A DNA stretch of 64,000 nt from positions 2,146,501 through 2,210,500 of the forward strand of contig JAMPIT010000300.1 of NCBI GenBank assembly GCA_026261815.1, written 5' to 3'. The translations under genes and the position numbers were made by a program. The notes under the pieces were generated by a model that did not search any database, was not told where the DNA came from, and saw nothing but the letters and a program-made list of their open reading frames with translations. Origin of the DNA: Monarcha castaneiventris obscurior (lineage: Eukaryota > Chordata > Aves > Passeriformes > Monarchidae). Shown here piece after piece: positions 1 to 12,228 of this stretch. The first letter of the stretch is position 1. Every line of letters begins with the position of its first letter.

Positions 1-375
1 CTATGAGGGCTGGGAAAGAGAAGGATCCAGGGAGAGCTCAGAGCCCCTTGCAGGGCCTGAAGGGGCTCCAGGAGAGCTGGAGAGGGACTGGGGACAAGGG
101 ATGGAGGGACAGGACACAGGGAATGGCTTCCCACTGCCAGAGGGCAGGGATGGATGGGATCTTGGGAAGGAATTGTTCCCTGGGAAGGTGGGCAGGCCCT
201 GGCACAGGGTGCCCAGAGCAGCTGTGGCTGCCCTTGGATCCCTGGCAGTGTCCAAGGCCAGGCTGGACATTGGGGTTTGGAGCAGCCTGGGACAGTAGAA
301 GGTGTCCCTGCCCATGGCAGGGGGTGGAACAAGGTGATTTTTAAGGTCCCTTTCACCATTCTGTGATTTTATGAT
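1..375 (+). repeat. CR1 LINE fragment, 3' end
   Basis: The stretch reads like the 3' part of an avian CR1 LINE in plus orientation. It has the typical run of a first-line 'squared-off' UTR (ggcacagggtgcccagagc, then cctggcagtgtccaaggcc) and ends in the CR1-style terminus attctgtgattttatgat near 353-375. It is cut by the window's left edge. It has no coding capacity of its own; open frames here are chance. Confidence 0.85.
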
Positions 376-3300
376 CTGAAGAGGATTTTCCTGCCCTGGA
401 TGCTTTTCCCTTTTAACTCCACGAACTGAGGGATGCTCCAAGCTGACCATTTCCAGCTGGACCAAAACGTGGGTGTGTGGGGTGTCCGTGTGATGTCTGC
501 AGTAGTTAAAACCTCAAAGCCCCCTCTGAGATCTGGAAATCTCTGGGAAAGGAGAGAAGAGGAAGAAAAAGCAGCCACGGCAGCGGCTCTTTTTCCTTTG
601 TTTTAACGAAGCTGTGCTGCCTGCAGCTCTGGCTCTGCTGCCTGAGGAGGGACCCCATGAGCCGGATCAGGTGCAGAGGGAGGCGGCGAAGGGAATGGGG
701 TAGCCCTGGAGCTGCTTAATTCGGGAAAGGGACTTGGAGGAGGCATCGGAAATGATAAAGTGGAGGTGTTTGTGTCCCCGTTGTAAGCACGAGCTTGAAT
801 GAAGCTGGGAGGGGCAGGTGTAAATGCCGAGCTGCCACTCCACAGCCCTCCCCTGCACAGGATGTTGCGGATCCTTACGGTTTCTCCGGGTTAAAAAAAG
901 CAGTGGAATACATTTCTGGAATAAAAAAGTGGGAGGATGTGAGAAAATTCACTGCTTGAGAAAGATGAGAGCGTCGGTGGGGGCGTGAGGGAGTAATTGG
1001 GAGCTGCAGGGAGCGGAGGGGAAGGGAGGAGGGCAGGAGCAGTCTGCCGGCTTCAGCCTGTGGTGGGAAGGGGGTTAGCTGGGGGGAGAGACGGGCTGTG
1101 GGAGGAGGATGGCTCTGCCCGGGGGAGCAAGAAGCTGCTGCTGAAATTTCGGGCTCAGGAGAGGTATCGGGAGCGTGGGAGAGGAAGGCCCGGGGGGAGA
1201 AGCGGCTGCTGGCTCAGAGGAGGGTTTGCAGAGGCAGGAGGACAAGCGGTGCATTGAGTGCCGGCTCCTGCTTCCTTTCAGCCCCGTCCAGCTCTGCCCC
1301 AGCCCAGCTGGCAGCTGGGGGGACCCCCTCGCCCCCCTCCTTCCTGCAGCCCGAGGGGCTCAGCACACAAAGCCTGGCAGCTCTGAATGCTCCCTGTGTT
1401 GTCTGCGCTCCGAACGCTGCAGCTCCTCTGCTGCTGCCAGACCCCGGGGGCTGTGAGCCATCAGCAGCACCCACACCGAGCCCAGCGCCAGAAAACACCC
1501 ACCGCGAGCAGGGGACGTCCTGGAACGGGGAAGGAGTGGGAGATGTCCGGGTTTGGAGGCTGGCGGTGCCCTCCCAGCCAGGCCCCGTGTGTGACCCCAG
1601 GTCCTGTCTGAGCCATCTCCCGTGCACACCCCACGTTCCTCCGGCTTTGCTGGGTTTCGGGGCTGAGGACAGGCCCAGAAGTGGCTTCTCCTGCCCGCTG
1701 TGCCACAGTTCTCTGTGGGGCTGTGGCTGGGAGCGGGGCAGGGGAGGCAAAGGCATCGGGGAGTGGCGAGGGGGATTTTCAGGGATGCTCCAGGGCATGG
1801 AGATGGTGACAGAGCGGTGCTCGGTTTGTGGCTGTTATTTAGCAGTCTCCAAAAGGCTTTTAAACCCTACAGCTTCTTTCTGCACAGTTTCACGTGCCGG
1901 CCTTTGGAGGAGGGGGTGCCTCAGGAGCTGGGGAGGACAGCACGGGAAGGTTTTCAGCCCTGAAAGAGTTAAATCCTCACGCCCGCAGCGCCTGGGCAAT
2001 AACTCAGCTGCAGCCTCACATCCCTGAGCAGGTCCCCTCCCTTCTGCCGCCTCCTCCCAATGGTAAAAATGCATCTTGTGGGGCAGTGCCGGCAGGAGCG
2101 GGGCCGTGCCGGTGCCAGCCGCAGCCCCGTGGCCCGGGCAGTGCCACACTCACCCCGTGCCCTCGGCCACCCGGTGCCCCGGCCCGGCTGGCGCTCGGCA
2201 GCTGCTCTAATTCGGGGCTCCTGCCTCGGGCGTGGCGTCATGAGCTGGATGAGCTCGGGCTTTAAGCTACAAAGGCTTCTTAAGGGGAGCCCCTGTCTGG
2301 GTCTGGTTATTGGGACACCAGCGCCGGGAGGCGATGCTGAGCTTAACGGGATAAGGGCAAAGTGCGGAGCGTGGGGGGGCTGTAATCCTCTGCCAGCCCA
2401 GCCCTGTGGGAGCCTGGGGGCAGCATCCTCCATCGCACCCGCTGTGCTCTCCCGTGGATGCGCGGGGAGTGCACGGGATGCATTCCTCACAAGGAGGTTG
2501 TGTCTGGAGCTCTGGAGCCCCATTCGGGTCACAGCGCTGTCCCTTGGGAGCTCCGGGGTTCTCTGGGGTTGGGCTGGCAACAGGGGGAAGCCTGAACCCT
2601 GAACGTGGTGCGCTTTGCAGCCCTGACCCTGTGGTGGGAGGGTCTGGGCTCCCCAGTGTCCCCAGGCCCGGTGGCTCCTCCGGCCCAGCCGGCCCCTGAG
2701 GAGGGTCTGAGCTGGATGAGCTTCTCCGCTTCTCCCCCTGTTTTTACCATCCCGTTGTTTTCAGAACCAGCAAAGCCAGCGAGGTGACAAGAGATGGATC
2801 ATCCCTGAGGAGACAACAGTGACCATCAGCTGCTCCAGCTGGACACTGATCCTGGAAAAAGGCAGAAAGCTGCTGGACCCACAAGAGCTTTCAGTAAGTA
2901 AAGTAAAGTTTCACTCTGGGACCTGTGCATGGTTGTGAAGGGTAATTTATTTTCCTTCTGGCTCTTGGGGCCGTTCCTGGCAGGTTTTGTGCTGTTTTAG
3001 CTCTCCTGTCCCATCTTGGGTCTGTCCCTGCTGACAGCTGCAGGGTCAAAGGCTTCAGCCAAGGGGAGGAACATCGTCTGTGGTTCTGGTGGTGGAGCAG
3101 ACTGGGCAGCAAGGCAGGGACAGAGTAAAGCCACAGCCCTCCCTACACAGAACTCAGTGCTGGAGTGACAGCCAGGGACCCCGGCTCTGGTCTTGCAGGG
3201 TTCTGGCTCCTGGTGGAGTTAACAGCGGGAATGGCTCTGCCCCAACCTCTGCCTTACATGCTTAGAGCTCTTCTCTTGCTCTAATTGAACATATTTATAA

Positions 3301-3654
3301 CATCGAGGTAATGGAGTGATCCATAGCAGCCAGAATGACCTGGGACTGGCACAGAGCCTGGCTGCTGTCACATCCCTGCAGAGGGGGCAGGCTGATGCCA
3401 GCCCAGGTAAGAGCTGGGGTGTTGGGAAGGTGGAGAAGGAAATCGGGTGACTGGAATGCTCTTGGAGAGAAGGCATTGGCACCCTCTGGTCTGGGAGAGC
3501 ACCCCAGGCGGGCTGAGCCAGCACGGGTGTGGGAACAGGGCTGGGGTCACCCCTTCCTGCAGGAACTTCTGCACACCAGGGCGCTACTGGGAGCACTGGT
3601 CCCTCCTGGGGTCACACCGAGACTCTGACGCTTTTCGGTTTAATGCACTTTTCA
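376..3654. other. GC-rich region without a recognised gene
   Basis: Several long open frames exist, the longest about 310 codons on the plus strand from 1098. Their composition (Pro/Gly/Ser/Arg-rich, no domain or motif) is what GC-rich non-coding DNA gives by chance. The only exon-like signal I see is the segment listed separately at 2765-2893. Confidence 0.5.
2765..2893 (+). other. Exon-like segment, unidentified
   Basis: A pyrimidine-rich tract ending ttgttttcag precedes position 2765, and a near-consensus donor gtaagta follows 2893. The segment between them is 129 nt, exactly 43 codons. It is open in the frame starting at its first base, so it would be a symmetric phase 0-0 exon. The peptide begins NQQSQRGDKRW and ends LLDPQELS, and I do not recognise it. 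A 43-codon frame stays open by chance often enough that this remains a weak call. It could be a coding exon of a plus-strand gene, a non-coding RNA exon, or coincidence. Confidence 0.22.
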
Positions 3655-3745
3655 TTGAATCACAGAAAGGTTTGGGTTGCTGGGGGGACTTTAAATCTCA
3701 TCTTGTCCCAACCCCCTCCACGGGCAGGGACACCCCACTAGAGCA
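3655..3745 (-). repeat. CR1 LINE 3' end fragment
   Basis: Read on the minus strand this matches the usual CR1 terminal segment: gggacaagatgagatttaaag, then ccaacccaaacctttctgtgattca. It is about 90 bp, a typical 5'-truncated copy. Confidence 0.8.
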
Positions 3746-3917
3746 GAGTGCTCCGAGCTTTTATGTTCAATAACAATAAGAGCTCAATAGCAAAAGTAAT
3801 TCCGTTTTTCATAGCATTTGGGGCATTCCTGGGGCTCCTTAACACGCCACGGGTTGCAGGGTCACAAAAAGCTGAATGAGCCGAGGACAGCGTGTGCCCT
3901 GCACCAGGTCGGCCCCG

Positions 3918-4060
3918 CGGTCCCTCCCGGCTCCTGGTGCGGGGCACGGTGCCCGCTCCGCGGTCCCTCCCGGCTCCTGGTGCGGGGCACGGTGCCCGCT
4001 CCGCGGTCCCTCCCGGCTCCTGGTGCGGGGCACGGTGCCCGCTCCGCGGTCCCTCCGCCC
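3918..4060. repeat. 43-bp minisatellite, about 3.3 copies
   Basis: A 43-bp unit starting cggtccctcccggctcc is repeated head to tail at 3918, 3961 and 4004, with a partial fourth copy from 4047. The three full copies look identical, which suggests a recent expansion. Because 43 is not a multiple of three, each frame is open in turn, and this produces spurious repeat-containing open frames. Confidence 0.9.
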
Positions 4061-4695
4061 TCCCGGGTGCTGCGGGTCCAACGGAGCCTGAACCGCGCAC
4101 AGCAGCGAGCGAGGATGCAGGAGGTGGGGCCGTTCCTGCACACGGGAGCTCTGGGCTGGAAAAAGGGAGAGAAAAGGTGATTGTAGAGGAGAGGAGTTGC
4201 TCTGGTTCGGCCTCTGGGACTCCCCACACTCAAAGCTGGGTGAAGCACGGCTGCCCCGTTGCTGAGGGGTGTGGGATGCAGCGCTGGACATGGGGCTTGA
4301 CCCGTTCCCATCCCATCGGGAAGGGGGAAGGGAGTCAAGAAGGGCGGGTAGGACAATTAGGGCTTGGTCCCGCTGCCTTCCGAGCACCTGGGGTGTGAGA
4401 GGGCTCCTTGTAGGGCCGAGAGCTGTGCCACCCTCGTGTCAGGGTGCCAGTGCTGGTCAGGGCAGGCAGGAGCTGCCAAATGCTCTGGAAAGCTTCAAAG
4501 TGAGAGAGAAATTGGGATACGTGCGCTGAATCCGGGCCAGCCTGGAGCCCTGCCGGGGAGTTTTATTTCCTTGTACCAGATCCCCTTTTTCCATGGCTTT
4601 GCAGCTTGAAAAGGGGAAAGGGAAGACCTTGTGGGAAAGGGATGCTCTGGGAGCACGGTGTGATCTTGAGAGCTTTTATGTACAAAAGATGCAGA

Positions 4696-4701
4696 AATAA
4701 A
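4696..4701 (+). terminator. Candidate poly(A) signal, plus strand
   Basis: AATAAA lies in a locally AT-rich island (ttttatgtacaaaag upstream) and is followed about 25-40 bases later by a GT/T-rich stretch (atgtgatttttgtctcc). That is the layout of a real 3' end. No plus-strand coding sequence that it would terminate is recognised, so this is only a candidate. Confidence 0.35.
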
Positions 4702-7473
4702 CATGATCTTTGGTACAAAAAATGTGATTTTTGTCTCCATATCCTAAGTTTGCTGGTGCAGAGCTAAACCTGGAGCCTTGTGGCACTGAGCTGCAGGGAG
4801 CTCATCCAGGCTGGAGGGGGCAGCTGGAGCAGCATCACAGCTGTGGTGGGCTGGGCACTGCCACCACATCCCTGGAGAAGGCTGGAAATCCTATTTCCTG
4901 CCCCAAAAATCCACCGTGGCACACGAGGTGTGGTGCCTCAGAGCCCAGACACAGACTCTGGGGGATGGAGGTGTCCCGGCTGCCCGAATGTCACCAGGGC
5001 TGGAAGCCGGGTGGGTGGGCAGTGGGAAGGGCAGGACACTTGTCATGATGGATATTCCCCAGGGCCAAAGCAGCAAGCAGAGCCCTGGTCCCACCGGCCA
5101 AGCCTTTTTGTTCCCGAGGCTGTTCCACCTTGTGCCAGCTCTGTGGCAGCCGTGTCCCTCCCGGTGACCCCCGGAGTGTCCCCCGGCCCTTGTAGCCACA
5201 GAGGAGCCCCAGCCCAGCCGCCGGCTGAGTTTAGAGGTCAAAGCCGCCACAACTGGGCCAGGCTGCCGCTCCCTGCTGCTCTGCTGGGATGAAGGACACC
5301 TTCTCCCAGATGGCCACTTTGGAGGGACAAATGTTCGTCCACGTGGCCCTGGCTTGGTGGCACAGGAGGGGTTTGTCCTTGGGCCGGGCTCTGAGCAGGG
5401 GCTGGAGCTGAGGGCAGCGCGGGGACATCCCAGCCCGGGCTGTGCTCCTGCTCCAGGGCCCGAGTGCTCCTTGCAGCAGCTCTTCTGCTGCCCGGGTCCT
5501 GCTGGCACCTCATGGTGGGTGCTCCAAGGGGTGTCCAAACCCGGCTGTGGCCAGCCCCGAGCCCTCCTGCCTGGGCAGTGCTGCCTTTACTCTCTGTCCG
5601 TGGTGGGGAGCAGCCCCATGCCCCCTCCCTGCCACCAGCACGGCCACCAGGCAGGTCTGTGTCCCAAAATGTCCCTGCCTCTTCCCCAGCCTCCTTTCCT
5701 CTCCGAGGCATCCCCATTGCTGCAGAGGTGTGGGATGGAGCCAGCTGAACAGCACTGGCTCCACGAGGCTTTCAGGAGCGGGTCCCCACAGGCAGGGACA
5801 CACAGGGACAGCTGGGATAATCTAAAAACCGGGGCAGGGACCTGATTACTGCCCTAGTTTGCATCAAATCTCAGTTTGGGGTTTTTTTAGCAGCCTTTTG
5901 ATGAGCTCGTCAATGACAAGTTGCTAATTGAGGAGTGGGAGTCCCACAGTGTCCTGTGAAAACGGGGGAGAAAAAAAGCCAGGATAAATTGTTTAAACCT
6001 GGCACTGGGCCTGACTGCAGGGACCAGAGGGATGGAGGGAAGCCAGGCTGGGGTGGCCTTGGAGAGACCACGGGGGTGGTGCTCGGTCACGAGGTGGGGA
6101 CACCCCAAATCTCTGCAGGGGCTGGGAGAGACCCCGTGAGCTTCAGCAGGGAATGCCCCAGCACCCTGGGGTGCTGCAGCAGGGCAGGAGGACACTTCTG
6201 GTCTCTAACAACATCAGGCACCCACCAGCACCGTGTTGAGCTCCAGGCTCCACGTTTTTTTATTCCACACCCCCCGGTACACACACTGATTTATAAATTC
6301 CCTACACGTACTGCTGGGCTAACAAGTGCACTTTAAAGCACAAGCGAAAACACGAGGTAAAAAAGGATGGGGGAGAGATTAAGAAAACACGGGTTTAAAA
6401 TGTTTTTGAAGTTACTAATGGTACAAAACACGTTTTCTTCCTGCACCCCAGTGGATTATCCCATGCACCCCACTCTGGGGACTGTGGGGTTGAAAGAAGC
6501 CAGCCTGACCCCATCCCCTGGCCCCTGTGAACCCCTTCCCCATTCCCCCTTTCCCTGCACCGGACACTGCCCTGCACAAAGCAGCTTTGTCTCCCTCTTC
6601 CAGTCCCTCTGCTCCCATCTGGCCGCTGTCCCTCCCTGGCGCCCGTCCCATCTCGCTCTGCAGCACAAGGATCTTCCTCCTCCATTTATCTGGGGAGAGT
6701 CCCAGCCCCGCCGTGCCCCTGGCAGCTCACGGGGGCCCCCCCAGCCTGGAGGCGATGGGGAGGAGGGCAGGGTCCCCAGTGCCCAGCCCTGGCAGCCGCC
6801 CCCATCCCGGGGACCAGCGGAGGGGCGGGTGCTGCTCCCCAAAGCCCTCCGGAGCGGGGGTGGCTTGGGGGGCCCCTTTCCTCCTCCACTGGCCGCTCTC
6901 CCTTCCCTGTGCCGGCCAGGCTGTGTCACTGGGGGTTCATCCAACAGGGCTCCCCTCAAATCCCAAATCAAATCCCACACGTCGCGATCCCAGTGGGAGA
7001 GGTTCCCAGGACGTGTCTCTGCTCCCCCAGACCAAAACCGGCAGCAGCTTCCGAGCCGTGGCCAGCAGGATGTGCTGGGCTCCGTGTCACCCACATCCCT
7101 GTCCCCGTGAGAGGAACACACCCCAGCACGGCCGGACCCATTCCCTTTCCTGCTCCCAGAGCAGGCACAGCTCGGGGAGGGCTGGCTCAGCATCGCTGCC
7201 CATTCACGTGCAGAGGGGGCCAAAAACCCCGTGCCCAAAGCGGGCATGGCCACTCCTGGGATGCAAGGGAGGAGGGTCGGGCAGGCAGCACTGGGCATGG
7301 GCAGCCCCTGCACAGTGCCAGAGGAGCGTTTTGGCTTTTTTTTTTTCTGGCTGGGGGGTTTTGCAAAGCTCTGCCTTTGCCCCCTGTGGCTAATAGGGGC
7401 TGCAGGCACCCACGAGGGAAACAGCCTTGCTCGGCTCTGTGCTTCCAGGGACTCCCCAGGGATGGTTTTGGGG
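4702..7473. other. Intergenic, no gene recognised
   Basis: This is GC-rich sequence with long but featureless open frames on both strands. I recognise no protein domain. The only notable signal is a minus-strand AATAAA at 6259-6264 in an AT-rich island. Confidence 0.5.
6259..6264 (-). terminator. Candidate poly(A) signal, minus strand
   Basis: The plus strand reads tttatt, which is AATAAA on the minus strand. On the minus strand it is preceded by an AT-rich stretch between about 6270 and 6440 that resembles 3' UTR sequence. No minus-strand gene ending here is recognised. Confidence 0.25.
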
Positions 7474-8101
7474 GGCCAGTGTTGGGGAAGATGAAATAGG
7501 AAAGCCTTATAAATATGATTACCTGGCAAAAGATGCTGAGAATATGGAAACTATAAGCGAGATTGAAATAAAAACAAGCTTTGAGTTACCCAACCCCAGT
7601 TACTGAACAACTGGAAAACAATGGTATGGCCGGCTGAAGGTAATCCCCCCTTTGATTAAACAATACTCTCTGCTTGCAGACAGGTCCAAGGGTCAGAGCA
7701 GACCCTGCCAACTTGGCAGAGGGTCCAAAAAGTAGTTTTTAGAGTTTAAAATATAACGCTGTATGGTAATGCAATGATTCCTATAGGCTGTATGTAAATG
7801 TTGTAGGATTTGTGGCTTCTTCTAGATTGGTTGACGAAAATTACAATATTCAGCACAGAAGATGATTTATTGTGTTGTAAATGGGAACCGCGGTCACTTC
7901 TACATTCTACTTCTCTCGCCCTCTCTTGCTTGCTCTCTTACTTCCCTGACCTGCTTCGAGCTGTGTCTGGCAGCTCCTAGCAGGTCCCCTACACCCACGC
8001 CCTCTGCAATAAACCTCATGCTCTAAGACCTAACTCCAGAGATCCCTTGTCACCATCTGTCCCGACCGTCCAAAACCCACCACCAGATCCTTACAGGCCA
8101 G
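7474..8101 (+). mobile_element. Solo LTR of an endogenous retrovirus (ERVK-like) with 6-bp target duplication
   Basis: A 616-bp element runs from 7480 (TGTTGGGG) to 8095 (CCTTACA). It is flanked on both sides by the identical 6-mer ggccag (7474-7479 and 8096-8101). TG...CA ends with a 6-bp duplication are typical of class II (ERVK-like) integrations. An AATAAA at 8008-8013 near the 3' end sets the plus orientation. There is no internal gag/pol/env sequence next to it, so it is a solo LTR left by recombination between two LTRs. The family name was not checked. Confidence 0.9.
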
Positions 8102-8520
8102 CACTGAGTTCTTGGGGAGCAGAGGGGTGTTCCTGCCTGCAGAGGCAGCATCAGACCCTGGGACCAGGCACTGGGCTGGCTCTGCCACCGGCATCTCGGT
8201 GACACTGACCCTGGCAGGTCCCACCCACAGCATCCCAGGGGCCACAGCAAATTCCAGCAGCGTGTGGGGGCTCGGGGTGGGGGACACACACAGGGGTGGC
8301 CCCTCGGAGCTGAGCCACTCTGGGTCCCAGCAGCAGCCCCCAGACTCTCGGTCTGGTTTGCCCTCAGCCCTCCTGGCATCGCTCTCCTTCCCTGCCTCTC
8401 CTGCCTGCCCTTCCCTCTCCCGGCCCCATGACCTCAGGTTCTGGCTGTGTCCCTGGGACTGAGCTCCTCGGGCACCCAGCCACAGCACGGCTGGGACAAG
8501 GGCTCTGCCCCACGGGGAGG

Positions 8521-8550
8521 ACAGACAGACAGACAGACAGACAGACAGAG
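8521..8550. repeat. (ACAG)n microsatellite
   Basis: About seven uninterrupted copies of the tetranucleotide ACAG. Confidence 0.95.
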
Positions 8551-8800
8551 TGTTCTCCCAGCAGCTCATGCCACCCCACGGCAGAGGCCACCGCAAGGTC
8601 ACACAGGGTGTGAAAGGACAAAATCCCACCACATCCTATTTTGTCCAGAGAGTGAAGAAGGGCTGGTCCTGCTCCTCCACGTGATGGATGAGCCTTTGGC
8701 AGCCCCCGAGTCCCAGCGGGGCCGGCCAAGGGCCAGCAGTGCCCTCCCTCCGCCCTCTCCTTCCCGGCGGTCACAAGGTTTCAGTCAGCAAAAGGCAAAT

Positions 8801-8826
8801 TTTATTCCATCTACGCACGCTTTATT
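8801..8826 (-). terminator. Two clustered AATAAA signals, minus strand
   Basis: The plus strand has tttatt at 8801-8806 and 8821-8826, in an AT-rich stretch of about 60 bp (8795-8850) surrounded by GC-rich DNA. On the minus strand this looks like a 3' end. No associated coding sequence is recognised. Confidence 0.25.
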
Positions 8827-11800
8827 ATTGTTATAAATAATAATAAATCACAGCGGCGGGAAGTGGATTTATGGAGCAGGAAGGGACGTGGAGGATGGTG
8901 AAACACCTCTCGCTTTCCCCCCCCCCCCCCCGGAATGTGAGGTGTGAGAGGAGCCAGCTGTGTCAGGGGGAAATAAAACCGCAGGGGATGTGATGGGGGG
9001 GCCGGAGGTGTTCAGGGCAGGGGGGCTGCAGGGAGGGCTTTCCCACCCCATCCCCTGCTATGGACACCCCTCTCCTCACCTGGCCTTTTGCCCCCGCTGC
9101 CCCGGTGGATCCCTTTTGGACATTTTGTTTCCCAAGTACTGTGAATTCCAAGTGCTTTTTGACGGCATTGGCTGCCCTCCCTCCTGCGGCATTTATGGGA
9201 GGAGAAGCCCCTGCTGCCACCAGCTCCCAGGGGTGTCTCTGCTCCAGGCAGGCTCCAGCCCCCAGCGTCTGTGGCAGACCCAGGGCAACCTCCCCAGTGC
9301 TTTTGGGGACCCCGAAGGAAGGGGTGGGAGAGAGCTGCATGAAAACTCAGCTTTTTTGGTGATTTCCACCCCTCCTCTGCTTTGCTGGGTGAAGTCATGG
9401 CTGGAGGAGCTGCTGATGGGACTCAGCCCATGATCACAGCCTGATGGAGATTCCAGCTCCCCACCCAGCCCTCCCTGGGGCCGAGTGACAGGTCAGCTCA
9501 GCTCACAGATCCAATGGAAAACTGGCTTGGCTCAATTCCTTTCAGTTGTTTGTTTGTTTGTTTAATTTTCTGTTGTGTTTTGGTTTGATTTTCAAGGTCG
9601 ATTGGAAAAGCAACCCAAAAACTGCAGCGAACAAGGGCTCCACAAGCTGGTGACATGGAACCAGCTGCACCCGTGGCACCTGGATGCTCCAGCTCTGCCA
9701 GGAGCAGGCAGTGAGTTGGGGACAGTCCCCAGAGGGGGGACAAGGGGGTCCCCGCCACTGCATGACCTCTTCCTGTACCACCAAGAGCTTCCAGCTCTAC
9801 TGCCTGTGGACTCTGAAGGTTCCCCGGTCCCAGGCCGTGGCTGAGTGACAGGGAGGGGAGGAAAAGGTGCTGAGCTGATCCCAGTGCTGGGGAAAGGAGA
9901 CGGAGAAGGGGAGAAGCAGCAGCAGGAGGGCACCAGGGTGGAGGAAGATCCGAGCCCCTTCTGGCTGTTGAAGGACGTTCAGAGCACCCCAGCACGGATA
10001 CCCGGGCCCAGGCACAGGTCCGCACGTGGCCCTGGCTGGGCACCTCACAGTTTGCTGCTGAATCCACACCCCCACCTGGTTTGCGGGGGACACAGCCACT
10101 TGTCCCCCTGCAGTCAGAGTCCCTCAGTACCCCCAATGGCTGCGGTGAAAGACCTCCCACAACTCTCACTCGCTCCCATCCCAGCTCCAGGACCTCCTTT
10201 CCAAAGCCAGATCACCCTTCCCGGGAGCAATGCCACGAACCCCACGATGTCACTCGTCCCGAGCGCCTGCCGGGGGCTCTGTCTTGCCACCGTGTCCCTT
10301 CCGTCAGGGCTGTGACACTGGCTCTGCTCCTGTTGGCCTCCCCCATGTCCCCGCCTCAGCTCGGGAATTCCCCAGCTCACCACGCTGCCCTGAACACGTT
10401 CCCGCTCCCGCCTGTCCCCGGTAATTAGCTCGGCTGACCGGGTTTCCTTCACCAGCGCTAATTGGCCAGGTCTGTGTTTGTGGCTTCCCCTTCCCGGCTC
10501 TCGCCGTGCCCTGGGGTAATTTCAGTGCGAGAGAGAAGAGAAATGAAATGAAATGAAACTCGATGTGCCTCCTCTCACTGCACACATCCTGACACCGACA
10601 CCCGCAGCTGGGACATGGGGACACCGCGGGGCTCAGGGCACCGGGCAGGCGGCGGCTCCTCAAGCCAAACCCACCCCTAGAGTCCTGCAAAGCCTCTTTG
10701 CTCCCGGCCCGTGGTGACTGTCACCCATCTGGGGACCTGCGGGCTTGACCATCCCCGGTTCTTTCGCCCCCAGCCCTCAGCACGCAGCTCCAGGCACCCG
10801 GGGGCATCGCCAGCCAAGCGGGCAGTGGTGCCCCGTGCCCGGGATGAAGCCACCCCGGCTAGGGCAGGCGCTGGGGACAGCCCGCGGGTGGCACCTGGAG
10901 GTGCTCAGCCCTGCTCCCCGTTAGCTGTGGTGGATGGGATTGATCCCCACCATCCCCCTGGAGCTGTCCCAAGGCGCTCCGAGTGATCCCGCACGGGAGC
11001 GACAGCAGCTCCGGGGCTGGGGCGGTGTCACAGGGCCCCAGAGCAGCAAATCCCTGCCCCGACCCTCGTGGCCTCCCCTGCGACCTGGGACCGCCTGTCC
11101 CGAAGGAGGATGCTCTGGTTAGAGCCCCTCGTGTGTGTGTGTGACCAGAGCTGTCCCCACGTGCATGGGGGAGGAAGGAGAGCTGGGTCTGTGGGAGGAA
11201 AGGGAATTTGGGGAGAGGGATGTCCCTCTGAGAGGTGCGTGGGGATTTCCAGGCGTCTCTGTGCAGCAGGATGGGGCTTTGGTCTCTGTGGGGCACTGGG
11301 GGATTAGGGAAGTGTCTGTCAGTCTGCAAGGGGGGCTCAGGGGGTGCTCTCTGTGTGTGAGGGCAGACTCGGGGGGTTCGGGAGGCACAGGGTGGAGGCC
11401 ACAGAGCTGCACCTGGACAGAGGCACTGAGTGGGATGGGAATACAGGAATGAGGGCAGTGCCCTGCACACCTGGAGCCTCCTGTGCTCTAACAGGGGAGA
11501 CCAGCCCCAAAACCCAATCCCGGGCTCTGTCTGTCTGTCTGTCCATCTCCTGGGGCTGCTCTGCCCCCGCCTCCTCCACCCTCCCCCTCACATCTGGCCA
11601 CCAGCAGCTTATTTTTTCCTCCAGGGTTGCGACACCCTGAGCCACGGGATGTTTTTCCTCAGCCTGTGCTGGATCCCCGCAGGGAGAGGGTGGGAGGATT
11701 GTCTTGGCCAGGGAGCTCTGGTCACAACGCCTGAACCACCTCCCATCCACTGTCCCCCAGGGCAGAGAGGGGAGACCACGAAAAGCAAATCAGACCAGGG

Positions 11801-12010
11801 CTGGAGAAGGGAGAGCAGATTCTTGCTGGTGATGGGGAAGGGTGAGGGGATCCACCGCTGGGTGTGGAAAACCAGACCCTCTGGGACTGGGGAAGAGTGA
11901 CCAGATCCTGTCAGTGATGGAGAGGGGCAGCTGGACCCTCTTGGGGCTGGAGCTACCGACCCCATCATGTCCCCAGTCATGATCCACAGCCACGTCACCC
12001 TCCACTCAAA

Positions 12011-12098
12011 GGCCTGGGGGACCAGAGGACGGGGCTGCCCTCACAGCAGGCCTGGGGGACCAGAGGACAGGGCTGCCCCCACAGCAGGCCTGGGCGAC
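12011..12098. repeat. 38-bp tandem repeat, about 2.3 copies
   Basis: The unit begins ggcctgggggaccagagg and is repeated from 12011 and 12049, with a shorter diverged third copy. Confidence 0.85.
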
Positions 12099-12228
12099 AC
12101 AAGATTGGGGGTGCCCCAAGAGCATCTCCACTGCTGGAGCCAGTGCTGAAGCACCCCTGTCAGAAGCCTCAGCACAGCAGCACCACCGGGATGGTCTGAT
12201 CCCACCTGTGCCTCCCTTTGCCCATCAG

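Larger units (their letters stand above)
8102..12228. other. Intergenic, no gene recognised
   Basis: GC-rich sequence with short simple repeats: (TTTG)n near 9547, (AAATG)n near 10540, (CTGT)n near 11527, and a 38-bp tandem repeat at 12011. I see no domain-bearing frame on either strand. It lies downstream of the PCDHG poly(A) site. In mammals DIAPH1 is the convergent neighbour here, but I could not recognise its conserved C-terminal exons. Confidence 0.5.

Noticed and set aside
1098..2027. 309-codon plus-strand open frame
   Set aside because: No domain, no family resemblance and no splice or promoter context; the GC-rich sequence makes long chance frames common here.
3918..4060. CRISPR-like array
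   Set aside because: Head-to-tail 43-bp repeats without unique spacers; an ordinary minisatellite in a vertebrate genome.
6456..7529. 357-codon minus-strand open frame
   Set aside because: It runs into the LTR and has no domain; chance frame in GC-rich DNA.
1..12228. DIAPH1 3' exons expected from mammalian synteny
   Set aside because: I looked for the conserved formin C-terminal blocks on the plus strand and found none. The gene may lie further left or synteny may differ.
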